Source of the DNA: Erigeron canadensis
Taxonomy: Eukaryota > Streptophyta > Magnoliopsida > Asterales > Asteraceae
Direction: 5' to 3'
NCBI RefSeq assembly: GCF_010389155.1
Contig: NC_057768.1
Coordinates: 19,093,664 to 19,157,663, forward strand
DNA: 64,000 nucleotides
Shown piece after piece: positions 49,933 to 60,959 of this stretch. Position 1 is the first letter of the stretch, and each line of letters begins with the position of its first letter. The notes under the pieces are model-generated. The model searched no databases, had not been told where the DNA came from, and was given only the letters and a program-made list of their open reading frames with translations. A program made the position numbers and the translations under genes.

Positions 49933-51439
49933 GAGTAAATTACATTTTTCGTCTTTGAAGTTGACACGTTTTTCACTTTTCGTCCTTTAAGTGAAAAAAT
50001 TACAATTTTGACGTTAAAGTTGGCAGATTTTTTCAATCATCGTCCCTCGCCAAACGTCGTTAAGTTTCAACTGTTAAGTCGGACACGTGCAACACACGTG
50101 AGGGACTGAAACTGCAAAAACTGACAAGTTCAGAGACGAAAACTGAAATTTACTTTTCTGTTGTCATCATCTTCATCTTCTTCGGCTAACTTTCGTCGGA
50201 AAATTCGCCGGAAAACTTAAAATGCCGATATCTCACTCGTTTCTTCGAATTAGACCACGAAACCACCACCAAACTTCTAAAAATTAATTTTCGCACAAAT
50301 CCTAACCAAAAGATTTCAGATTCAACACTTGCCGGAAAACTCAAAATACCCATAACATGGATTTTGAGCAATATTTTCTGTACGATTTAGCTTGTTCCAA
50401 GAATGCAATATTTCTATTTTCGCAAATAAGTCCATGTTAGATTAGGTGTACGTACTCCTCACTAAGACACCAATGGTGTGCCTCATATATTATTCCATAA
50501 GCTCTGCACCAAAAAGAAAAGTACAAAATGGGGAGAGACCTTCACGTGGGTTCGGTTTTTGTCAATGAGACAAAGACATAAGATCGAAAAATTAAAAATA
50601 TATATAAGGAGGAAGCAAAGAGGGACGAAAGGACCAGGAGGTCTGACAAGCCCCTGCAACTCAAATATTTCAGATCAAAAATTCTGATCATCGTCACCTG
50701 ATTCTTAGTTTATGTAATAGAAATTCAAAGCAATTTATAGTTCGTTATTTGGTTGATTATAGCTCTTGTTCTATATTTTGTATAGAAACTTTAAATCCGT
50801 TGTTCGTGAAATCCTTACGTTGAAATCTCATTCTGAAAGTTGTTACAAGTTTACTATTGATTCATCTAGTATTGTGTCAAGTTTCATAGTGATTCGTTAC
50901 CTTTCATTTTTGGCGATTTAGTTAGATGTTAGTTTCATCGTAAGGTTTTCGATATAGTTTAGTGGTCAATCGTTAAGGTTACTAAGTTGTTACAATAGTT
51001 AGATTAGTATATTGAGGTACAAAGAATTCGGGTGTGACAACCGATTCATTGGATCTCGTTACGGTTATAGGATTCGTGCGGAAATTAATTTTGAGAAGTT
51101 TGGTGGTGGTTTCGTGGTCTAATTCGAAGAAACGAGTGAGATATCGGCATTTTAAGTTTTCTGGTGAATTTTCCGACGAAAGTCAGCCGGAGAAGAAGAA
51201 GATGATGACAACAGAAAAGTAAATTTTAGTTTTCGTCCTTGAACTTGTCATTTTTTGCAGTTTCCGTCCCTCACATGTGTTGCACGAGTCCGACTTAACG
51301 GCTGAAACTTAACGACATTTGGCGAGGGACGATGATTGAAAAAATCTGCCAACTTTAAGGTCAAAATTGCAATTTTTTCACTTAAGGGATGAAAAGTAAA
51401 AAATGTGCCAACTTCAGGGACGAAAAATGTAATTTACTC
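49933..51439. mobile_element. Long-TIR foldback/MULE-like element B
   Basis: About 1.5 kb with terminal inverted arms of roughly 370 bp (49933-50310 and 51070-51439), starting GAGTAAATTACA and ending in its complement. Flanks CTTTTGTTA and TTTTTATTA match at 7 of 9 positions, compatible with an old 9-bp Mutator-type duplication. The interior (50310-51060) has no transposase frame and matches the interior of element A (37625-39000) in the opposite orientation. It lies about 240 bp upstream of the ZPR1 start codon. Confidence 0.8.
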
Positions 51440-51519
51440 TTTTTATTATTGTGTTTTCAAACCAAAAACAGTCTAGAAAAAAAAAGTACAAAATTCGTGG
51501 TCACAAATTTCAGGTTACA

Positions 51520-51774
51520 TTTTTTTTTTACAAGTGAATTTTACCTCAGACGCGTATAATGTGTGCTAATTGCACAACGAAAGGGTCCCGTACTAAGCGG
51601 ATCTTAAATAGCCCTTCTCACCATACAACCTCCTTCAATAGAAAATACCGTCGAGGAGAACCTAACAAAGCTCGAACTCGAGACCTTGGAGTAAACTCCC
51701 CCGAGGCCCCGCATAGCAGGTTTAGTGAAACACCCTTGGCCACTGGGTTCTCCTGGCCACTGAGGTTTCATTCC
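51520..51774 (-). mobile_element. SINE, same family as the ZPR1-intron copy
   Basis: On the minus strand it has a 5' region with 'cagtggccaggag' (A-box-like), then 'actccaaggtctcgagttcgag' across the B box, and a 3' poly(A) run seen as T at 51520-51529. The central block matches the 46594-46803 SINE. No clear target duplication was found, so it may be older. Confidence 0.65.
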
Positions 51775-51779
51775 TGACT

Positions 51780-53160
51780 TTATGAAATTACAAATTTTAA
51801 TTTTGACTTTCATGTTTTGTCAACACGGTTGGTCCAAACCACTAACAACCATTAAAAACTATTTTTGCAAATACCGTCCATATGTTCTTAGTTTTAAGGG
51901 GATGTCCAATATAATGGTGGGAAGCTGGCCAAGATCCATCACCGCAACCAACACCCTAGCTTCCCCACCACCAAATTTGACATCTCCCAAAAACTACGGA
52001 CACACGGACAAACTTTGTAATTCATTTTTTAATGGTCGTTGAATGTTTGGACCAAAAGTGTTGACGAAACATGAAATTTAGCAATGAAATATGTAATTTC
52101 ATGAAGTTATGCATAAAACCTGAAATTTGCAACCAAACCCAGGGACGAAATTTGTAATTTTCGAAAATCTATTTTGAGTGTTTGGTAAATAAAAATTAAT
52201 AAAAAGTGAATTTTTACGTTTTAGATGTGAGAAAACGTGATAATTCAAAAGTAGGTTCCATTTTACCACACCAAAACGTGGCTCTCCCGCAATTTATTTT
52301 ACCTTACATAACCTACCGTCTCCTCACACTTTCACATCACCTAAATTCATTCACCAAGTTCTCATCCCCTAATTCGTACAACACCTCCTAGTATCCGGTT
52401 CATCTACAAAGGTAATGAATCAATAACTATTTTATATATCCTTTGAATTGATTTATTTATTATTAACTAACAATGACAAAATTTGGGGATTATCTTTTAC
52501 TCCGTCATCCTGATTAGGTTGTTATATAATCTCTGTATATTCGAAAATATATTAATTATTGTTTTCTGTTCGAGTGATACAAAATCCCAAATCATATTTG
52601 ATTTTACTACTTTTATCATGTTTATGTAATTACTTTTCTATGGAGCATTCCGAATATCAAACCTTACTTTTTCGTTGTTTTCTTTATCAAACATCAAAGA
52701 GTTTTAGGATTTATTTTGTATTATTAATATTTTAAATTTAGATTTCAATTTTTTAGGAAAGTAATTGGTTCTATACTCTTTGTAATCATTATACGGTGCT
52801 AATACATTTGAAAGTAGATGAAAGTAGATGTCTACGTGTAGGGATGAGATAAAAGCTACATTTATCTTATGTTTTATGTTTATTTATATGATGATCAAAA
52901 GAACTACAAATTCATTGTTTTAGAGCGACGATAGAAAAAAGTTTAGGAAAGGATCCGCAAATTCATGCCTATATGTTTATCTTATGAATTTTTAGATTTC
53001 AATTATTTTCTATAGGCCTCTCTAAATTAATATTTTGGTATAGGTAGCTCATTGGTATAATCCACCAGTTTTAACGAGATAGTATTATACTTGTTGTATT
53101 ATGTACGGGTCTTCTACAAAAGTTCAAATCTTTTTTATGTTATTTGTCAAATTGGATTGT
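51780..53160. other. Intergenic; possible 5' leader exon of a dead gene
   Basis: No complete gene. A pyrimidine-rich, leader-like stretch ends at 'catctacaaag' before a GTAATG donor (about 52411), and a 'gttatccag' acceptor precedes the ATG at 53182. Together they could be the non-coding first exon and intron of the Myb/SANT pseudogene. This is inference. Confidence 0.3.
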
Positions 53161-53181
53161 GTATATTATTGTTATCCAGGG

Positions 53182-53530
53182 ATGGACATGAACCAAAATG
53201 CCACAATTGCTCGAAAAACTAGAAACCAAATGCCACAGTTGCTCGAAAAACTATTTAGGATTCAAGCACTCGTATAATATTTGCTAAGTTGTGTCTCGAG
53301 GAAGTCAAAAATGATAGTAGACCTGAGAGCCAATTTAATAAAGTTGGGTGGATGAACATAGAAAATAACCTAAAAAGAGAACAGGAAAAGTTTTCACTAA
53401 AATGCAACTTAAAAACTATTGGGATTTATTGAAGAGAGATTGGAAGATATACGATCGTTTAATGTGGATTGCATCCGGGCTTGAATGAGATCGTGTGAAG
53501 AAAACGATTAAAAGCAACAAAACTAAATAA
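53182..53530 (+). pseudogene. Myb/SANT-like domain protein fragment
   Basis: The frame reads LCLEEVKNDSRPESQFNKVG, then WMNIENNLK, LKNYWDLLKRDWKIYDRL, and IASGLE-stop-DRVKKTIK. This is the Myb/SANT-like DNA-binding domain found in plant proteins related to PIF/Harbinger accessory Myb factors, whose usual pattern is 'LKNKWDxLKxDWxxW ... GLGWDxxKxTI'. The stop TGA sits where the conserved Trp (TGG) should be, a single-base nonsense change. The upstream part (about 53182-53280) is out of frame and holds a 32-base tandem duplication around 'tgccacarttgctcgaaaaa'. The C-terminal half of the protein is missing. Confidence 0.6.
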
Positions 53531-53639
53531 TCTAACACAATTGCCTTTTGTTTTTTAATTTTAAAACAAGTTTTTTTTAAGCTTAATTTAAGAATAAAAA
53601 AGAAAAAGTAATAGTAATTTTATTTTAAAAACTGACGAG

Positions 53640-53730
53640 CATAGTACCCGCGCAATGCGGCGGCGGTGGTGGGGAAGACGGTCTAGTGGTGTTGGTGATG
53701 GTACTATTGGTGGTGGGGGCGGTGTCAAGT
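53640..53730. repeat. GC-rich GGN patch, possible Helitron end remnant
   Basis: The segment 'agtacccgcgcaatgcggcgg' followed by 'tggtgg' repeats looks like the complement of a Helitron 3' hairpin. Similar patches occur at 19510, 37270 and 57485. No complete terminus can be defined. Confidence 0.3.
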
Positions 53731-54700
53731 GGTTTAGGTTGATGTAATTGTGATAGTGGAAAACTTTTAGAAGATAAGAGCTTAAAGTGTTAATTATTAA
53801 AATAAAGGTTTAAAGTGTAAATTATAATTTATTAAGGGCAAAACATAAAAAGTCAATGACAATTCTGGTAATTCAAAGGTAGAATATTACCTAAAATAAA
53901 AATAGACATTTACTGTATAAGGGAGTAAAGATAAAGATCACCGCGTTTCATGGCGTAAGTGAAACTTTAGAATATAAGTGCAATCTTAATATCATCAAAT
54001 GTACGAATAAAACTAATGAGTAATAAATTAGCCAATTGAAAATGAGATTGAAAAAGTATTTTTTGTCCTAAGTTTGGTTAAAAAGCTAACAATGTATAAC
54101 ACAAAAGCAAAAATTTTATACTTACAAATTAATATTTTTAATTACTAAAGAACTTGATTGAAATGCACACGTCTTAAGACTTAAGAACATTTTTAACAGT
54201 TTTGTTTTAACTAGAGTGAAGGCCCGTGCGTTGCACGGTCGGACTTTACGGGTTGTTTTGTACGTGTGTAAAATTGTCTTATTTTGAGGTTTTTTATTGT
54301 TCAGTTCGAGTTTAATGTCGGTGTGAGTGTTGATGAGCTGAGGTTGCTGGAATAGAATGAAGGTGATGAAATGTACATATCCAAAAACATGAGTGATGAT
54401 GATCTCTTATATATTATGGTGTTGTATAGTTGGATGCAAGAAGAAAAGAAGACAGGGGCGTGCCAAGTAACATATGAGCAAACTTATATATATAAATATG
54501 TGATATAAACAAAAGATGACTTTCACTTATCCATCGACTACCCTTGTTGCAGGCACATCGATTACAATGAGTTTGTTACAAACTTACAATCATGCAAAAA
54601 GGAAGTGCCACAATTGGAAGGAGACAACACAAAAATACTCTCCAATAACTGGCAAGAACGACCGAGAAGGGAGGTTCCCTTGATCTGATCAACCACCAAG

Positions 54701-54818
54701 GTTATGAATCACCTCAAGTTTACAATTCTTGGCAAAGGTTCAAGGTATGCTATTCACCGGTAAGGTAGCTTGGAGAATCACTAGAGAACAGGCCCATGTA
54801 CTTGACACGGTCTGGTCC
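54701..54818 (-). pseudogene. Light-harvesting chlorophyll a/b protein (LHCB) fragment
   Basis: The minus strand encodes GPDRVKYMGLFSS, then SPSYLTGE, a stop, and, after a shift of frame, TFAKNCKLEVIHN. In LHCII proteins these two pieces are separated by about 17 residues (the FPGDYGWDTAGLSADPE region), so this copy has an internal deletion and is frameshifted. The fragment covers the N-terminal stroma-side segment to the start of helix B, where a chlorophyll ligand Glu lies. It lies inside the candidate Helitron and is certainly non-functional. Confidence 0.75.
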
Positions 54819-55311
54819 AGCTGTTTAATTACAGCCTTCCACATTGAGATGCATCCATTACCTGGAATCTAAAAAATACCCGATGGAGCTACGTTTGCGA
54901 GACTGGTTCACCGAGCGAGAGGTTGATCATGGTGGTGCATTAAGGAACCTCCATTGCAGTCCTGAATGTTCTCAATCGGGAATATCGTCATTGTCAATAA
55001 TTAATGTAGATGAAGAGCTTGACAAAGATTACTTGCACCACAATCTCATAGCTAGTTTGATAATGTTATTTTCAGAATTGCAAAAACTTGTGCAATAAGG
55101 AAGAGATCACTTTACCAAGATATTGTTTCTCAGTCATGGATGTACGAACCAAAATGTTGTTCCTTTTTAGCCACCATGAGGTTGCTCAACTCTTTCTACA
55201 ATGTAACTCACATTTGCTGGCCATTTTACCAACATAAGGTGTATGATATGTGCAACATATCGGACTAATAGCCAACAAAAAAGTATAAAAGACAGTTACA
55301 TAGATACGCAC

Positions 55312-55375
55312 CTTCATTAGCGAGACTCAGATTTCCTTGTAGGCTTCCCAACCGTCGTCGCATACCCAATGGCAT
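55312..55375 (-). pseudogene. Exon-like segment with intact splice sites, unidentified
   Basis: A 64-base open segment (MPLGMRRRLGSLQGNLSLAN...) preceded by a good acceptor (tatatgcag) and followed by a GTGCGT donor on the minus strand. I do not recognise the protein. Its place between the LHCB and uridine-kinase pieces suggests a third captured exon. Confidence 0.35.
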
Positions 55376-55762
55376 CTGCATATAGGAGATTAAAATAAGC
55401 AAACGTTCAACTCAACAATTCAAAGTTTAGTTTCTAATATTTGATAATTCTCCAACCAATATAGATACGTTACGGGTCACATAACACCAAAAATGCCCAA
55501 ACTAAGCACCCCCGATCATATGTTTCATGTTTTGCCATGCAACATAATTATTTCTTTATATTTTAAATGCCAAACAAAAACAGCCCATCTAGACCCCTTA
55601 ACATTTATGTAAATAAGACTCAAGATTTAGCTCATATATGTAAAATGCACACATGTTGTTTGTTGGATCACTAAATGAAGTAGCTCCAATTTTAAGTGCG
55701 TGTTTTAGGCCTATTTATCATTACTCTTTTGCTTCCACCAAGGTTTAAAATCACCAACTAAC

Positions 55763-56141
55763 CTGATCGAGATCCATAGTGATATCCCATCCCTTATCTC
55801 CTGTATCATGCCTTATTCTTCTTGCAAGGAAAACAAAAGCATTTGCACTGAAAATCATAATCGTAAATATTACTAAATGGGCGAACAAATTTATTTATAT
55901 CAAAGTAGCACATATATAAATAATATGAGTCGTTCTATGTTTTAGGTATTCACAACAAAGGAAGAGCCATAGAGATAAATTGGCCAAGTAAAAAAGATAA
56001 TATAATTAAGCATTGAGCTCAATCTAATGTAAGGACTGTACTACCTGTATCAACAATCATCTTCATGTTCATCAAATCACATATATGGGGATCATGAAAT
56101 ATGAGTATGCCTTCCAAAAATATGATATCTGAAAGATTCAC
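55763..56141 (-). pseudogene. Uridine kinase-like (UKL/UPRT) two-exon fragment
   Basis: Exon 56045-56141 encodes VNLSDIIFLEGILIFHDP and DLMNMKMIVDT; exon 55763-55847 encodes FVFLARRIRHDTGDKGWDI. In plant uridine kinase-like proteins the phrases are 'VNxSDVIILEGILxFHD' and 'RLARRIRRDT', consecutive in one domain, so both pieces come from one gene, intron included. Joining them leaves a one-base frame error, and nucleotide-binding P-loop and C-terminal UPRT exons are absent. The normal enzyme phosphorylates uridine or cytidine in pyrimidine salvage. Non-functional fragment within the candidate Helitron. Confidence 0.7.
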
Positions 56142-57219
56142 CTCTCATGAGTCTTATACCCAATTAATATATCTAATATTGTTAATTAGATAATATTTCT
56201 CCACAAACAGTCGGAGATGATAATTATTCTACACATATCAATATTTCTTGTTGCATCACTAAAAAGAAAGACACAAAGAACGATGGGTGTAGGATTGCCA
56301 TAGGAACAAAAAAAATACTTCTCAGTTGGTTTCATTTGCTTTCGCCACACCTATAACACACATGTAGCCACACACACCAAAAAATTGGCACTTAATCATA
56401 TTTTATTTCTTGGTAACAAAGCAGGCAACACGGTTATAATCCCCACCCACTTTAAATCCTTTAAAGTATCCCCAAAAAATAGAAAAATCCCTACAAATTT
56501 GACAAACTATTAAAGAACCCAAAGAACATGAATAGCTTTTAATAAAAAATCACGGTAGCAATAAATCAAAATCATAGTAGATGATTACCTTGTTCACATA
56601 CAACCGTCCCTTTGAGACATAATATCAAACACCCGGCAACCGCCTGTCCCGCAAAAAATAAACACAAAATCAGATAAAAAAGAATAAAAAAGCAAAAGAG
56701 ATTCTACATATATATTTACAGAAATTTGGCCCAAAAAAATCAAAAGAAATAAACTGCAATATGAGAAAAAAAGAAGAAGCATGTTGAAATGAAGAAACTT
56801 TAAAAGAATCCGTGTGAATGAAGATGGAATACTGAATAGTGGGTGTTAATTAAAAATCAAGACTTTCCCATTGGTAACGGATTTTGTTTTGAGCTGCCGA
56901 CCTTATGACTTCCGCCATTGATTGATGACCATAATAATTATCCCCTAATTGATCATAATGCATTCACTCTGGTAGAACCAATTACTAATGTAATTAGTAA
57001 ACGAATGTAATTAAACATTTAATTAATCCCATTTAGTACCCTAATGAATGAAGTGCTAAAAAAAACAACTTTCATTTAACTTTAGTATATAGAAGTTATT
57101 AATAAACCCTATTAAGTACCCTAATAATCCCATTAAGTACACATAAATGAAAGACTAAAAATCGCCAAGAATGCGTCAGTTTTTCCACTTGCTTGATAGA
57201 ACTTTTAGATATATATAGA

Positions 57220-58708
57220 TATAAAAGTAAAAGATTTAAGAAAGATGAACTACCTATACAATCCACCTACATTATTTTTGAACATGTGAGATCCACAAGC
57301 AACATTGAGATAAGCCTGTGCTACATTAACTCCCTGACAAATCCAAATTCATGCTTTGTTATATTATAAATGTTTTTCTCATATCTTTATTCCTTATTAA
57401 AGAAAATTCTTACTCTACACCTTTTCAACTTTTATAGTCAATAAAATATCTAGAATCCCTTACTCTTATAACTTATAGACGTATGTTCGCGCGACGGACT
57501 TGTGATGGTGGTAACGACAACGGTGTAGTGGTAGCGGCGGCGGGTGGTGATGGCCTTGGAATCGGTGGAGGCGACAAATAGTGGTAGCGACAGCGGTGGT
57601 GGTGTTATTAATAATATAAAGGTAATTTATGTAAAAAGGGGTAGTATAGTTATTTTAAATGTTGAGAAGAAGAGTGACAATAATGACTAAATGATTAGAT
57701 CATTCCCAACATGTTGTTTTTAGGATATTCTCTAACCGTTTTCTCAAGTATAGCATTGACTTGACATTTTTCTCAATATGTTTTTAAAGAAAAAGATGAA
57801 ATATTTTCTCATTAGAAAACGTGAGAAGACAGAGTTTTTTTATTCGTTAAAAACTATTTTCTTTTTTCTATTGTTTTGTGTTGTATATCACGTGAACTTT
57901 TGAATGAAACAATAAAATATTTAAAAGATTAGTAATAAAAAGGTATAATTGATATTGATATTTTTTATAAGAGAAATGATAATTCATCCTACATTTTATG
58001 CCTAATTATCATCCTACGTTTATGAAAAATGACATGTGTCAATAATTTTTAATTTTTCAATAATTAAAATTTCAACTAATTTTCTATTCCTAATTTTGCA
58101 TTTTAGATATAAAAACTACTGTTAATTAACATGAATATAAATATCTTTACAAATTTTGTTCTAGTATATTGTCAATGCCAATGATCGTAATGAAAGGCTA
58201 AAAATTAGAAAGCCCTAAAAATACATCTTGCTTTTCTATTGCAGACAAAGAGGCGTTTCTAACTTCTTTTGTGAATCATAGGTATGTACTATGTATTATA
58301 TATATATATAGAATTAAGCTAATAAAATAAATTACATGTCTAATTTCTGTTATTATTGGGAAACATATACTTTAGAGATGGAGATGTAACTGTGAATTTC
58401 TAGGTAGCATCAAGTTGTATTTAGATTGGCAATTACATGATGTTTGATTGGAATTCATTTCATTTGTATAGTACAGTAACATGTAAACAATACTACATAA
58501 TAAAGAGAGAAAACCACAAGAATAAAAATAAGTGATTGTAACATGTGAAGAAGAAAGAGTAAGACATGCATGCACAAGGAGAACTAAGACTAGCATCGAA
58601 AATTGACCAAATGTACCAAAGAGTACTATGCCAACCGTTTTAGTCTATATTAAACATGATCCATTGCCTTTTCCAGTGTATTTGCTAATAACTTATATCT
58701 TGTTTTAG
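57220..58708. other. Intergenic, GC-rich GGN patch near 57485
   Basis: A GC-rich run (57480-57600, 'ggtggtaacgacaacgg', 'gcggcggcgggtgg') followed by 'ggtaatttatgtaaa' and 'gtagtatagttatttta' closely resembles the block at 37270-37400, so both are copies of one repeat. No gene. Confidence 0.45.
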
Positions 58709-60846
58709 GATGGATGATGAGATTGTTCAAGAGGGTACAAGTCTAAATTCTTAAGAGGTTGGACCAACTATTCAACAAACTCCTGATAATATAATACAGG
58801 AACTACCACAAGTTGGTATGAATTGTGATTCTGAAGATGAGCTACGTACACGCGTTTTTAGAAAGTATGCCTACCAAACTGGATTTGAAGTTTGGATTTC
58901 CGGTACAAGAAGAGAGGGCAATACCAAATACTATGCACTTGGGTGTTCTAAAGGAGGTACATATGTTTGTAGGAACGAATCTAATACGAGAAGATTGTCG
59001 AGCAAAACATATTTTAAGGCCAAAGTTAGCATAATTGTCTATAGGGATGGTGCACTATATCTCGTTTTTTTTAGAACATAATCATATTTTAAGTCCAAAA
59101 AAATCACGATTTCATAGATCTCATAAGAAACTAGATTCATACTCGAAGAGAAGCCTTGAGTTAAATGACTATGTTGGTATTCCATTGAGCAAGAATTTTA
59201 TTAGTATGAACCTCAAGGGTATGAAAATTTAGCATTTGATGAGAGAGATTGTAGAAATTACATTGCAAAAGCAAGACAACTAAGACTTGGGACTGGGTTG
59301 CCGAAGCACTTCATGATTATTTTGTTCGTATGCAAAGACGAAGTCCAAACTTTTTCTACGTGATTGACATGGACGATGAATGACGTTTGCGCAATGTCTT
59401 TTGGGCAGATGCAAGGTCTAGGGTTGCTTATGAGTCATTTGGAAATGTGGTGTCTTTTGATAGCACATACTTGACTAACAAATATGATATGCCTTTTGCT
59501 CCCTTTGTAGGAGTAAATCACCATGGACAATCTATTTTATTCGGTTGTGGTTTATTATCTGGTTAGAATGCATGGATGGACGTTCACCCAAAGCAATTAT
59601 AACAGAATGTCAGTTAATGAAAGTGGCAGTGGCACAAGTATTCCCTGAAGCTCATCATCGACTTTGCCTTTGGCATATTACGAAGAAGATCCTAGAAAAA
59701 CTAAATGGGCATAGTCAATATAAAGCTATTAAGAGAACTTTAAAAATCCTCGTGTACGAGTATATAAAGCATCAAGAGTTTGAAGATGGATGGTCCAAAA
59801 TGATTGAAGAATACAATCTGGAAAAAAAAGAATGGTTAGGTTCCTTGTTTGATGATAGAAGGCATTGGGTTCCTGTATATGTAAAATTAATATTTTGGGC
59901 AGAGATGTCTACCACTCAAAGAAGTGAAAATATAAATGCTTTTTTCGATGGATATGTTAATTCGAAAACGACTTTGTGTCAGTTTGTTGAGCAATATGAT
60001 AATGTGTTGAAAAACAAGATGGAGAAAGAAACTAAGGCTGATTTTGCATCCCTAAATTCTTCACACAAATTCTTAACAAGGTTGTGTTTTGAAAAACAAT
60101 TTCATGATTGCTACACCAATTAAGTTATCAAATTGTTTCAGAACAAGTTGCAAGGTATGCTCTGTTGCAATTATTCATTGTTCAAAGAAGATGGTACAAT
60201 ATATATATATATATATATATATCATGTTACAGATGTCGTGGACAAGAAATATGAGAAGTTCAAGAGGAAAGTTGTATATGACGTAACTTATAATGAGGTC
60301 GGATGTGATATCCATTGCTCATGTCATTTGTTTTAGTTTCGGGGAATCGTTTGTAGGCATACGATGAAAATACTCATCGAGAAAGACACCAAAGAACTGC
60401 CTTCTTGTTATATTGTATCTCGATGGAGGAAAGATTTGAAGCATCGACACTATTTTGTGACAAATTGTTATGAAGATTCGAGAAACGGGGAACAAGCTAA
60501 ACAATTTAATCGCTTGTGTTCTGACTTTTATGAAGCGGCTCATATTGCTAATTCTCGAGAAAAATATGAATATTTAATCAAATGTATACAAATGGCGAAA
60601 GAGAAGCTGAATGATGATATGAGTTGGATTATTACTAGTAACAAAGGTGTAATATGTGAAGAAATCCAATGTGTTTCAAACTCAACAACAAAGTTGTTAT
60701 CTCTCTTGAAAGTACGTGGTAAAGGTCGTCCACTAATGAAAAGAAAAGAATCCAAAATAGAGAAGGTTGTGAAAAAAAGGAAGACGAAAAATGTACAATC
60801 ACATTCTTTTCCCTTATTATCTTTAATGGCTATTTCTTTGATTTAG
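58709..60846 (+). pseudogene. FAR1-related / MULE transposase-like pseudogene
   Basis: Order of recognisable parts: FAR1 DNA-binding domain (ELRTRVFRKYAYQTGFEVWI ... HNHILSPKKSRFHRSHKKL), linker 'ALHDYFVRMQRRSPNFFYVI', MULE-type DDE domain ([71 protein letters not shown]), and a SWIM zinc finger (CSCHLF, then CRHTMKIL). Defects: a frameshift near 59070, a frameshift near 59230-59290, stop TGA at about 59380 (DDE-stop-RL), loss of about 14 residues with a stop near 59560, stop TAA at 60121, and a stop TAG inside the SWIM finger at about 60334. An AT dinucleotide run (60200-60222) has also entered. Family members are nuclear regulators derived from Mutator transposases. In the second catalytic block, 'ITEC' replaces the usual 'ITDQ'. 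This copy cannot make protein. Confidence 0.85.
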
Positions 60847-60959
60847 TTTCTACTTGACTAACTTATATGTGCTTTAGGTGTGTACCGGAAAGAATGATAC
60901 ATTACAAGATCATAGGAGTTTATCTTTGCTAAGCGTAAGAGTCGAATCGGTAATAAATT

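Larger units (their letters stand above)
54211..57219 (-). mobile_element. Candidate gene-capturing Helitron
   Basis: Read on the minus strand, the 3' end is a hairpin CCGTGC-AAC-GCACGG (54224-54238), about ten bases from a terminal CTAG (54211-54214), followed by T. That is the canonical Helitron 3' structure. A possible 5' end TCTATATATATCT after an A lies at 57219, giving about 3.0 kb; this end is tentative. Inside, on the same strand, are fragments of a light-harvesting protein gene, an unidentified exon with intact splice sites, and two uridine-kinase exons. No Rep/helicase is present, so it would be non-autonomous. Confidence 0.5.

Noticed and set aside
54844..55098. Plus-strand 84-residue frame within the candidate Helitron
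   Set aside because: No domain recognised and the fragments around it are all on the minus strand; it could be cargo, but there is no positive evidence.
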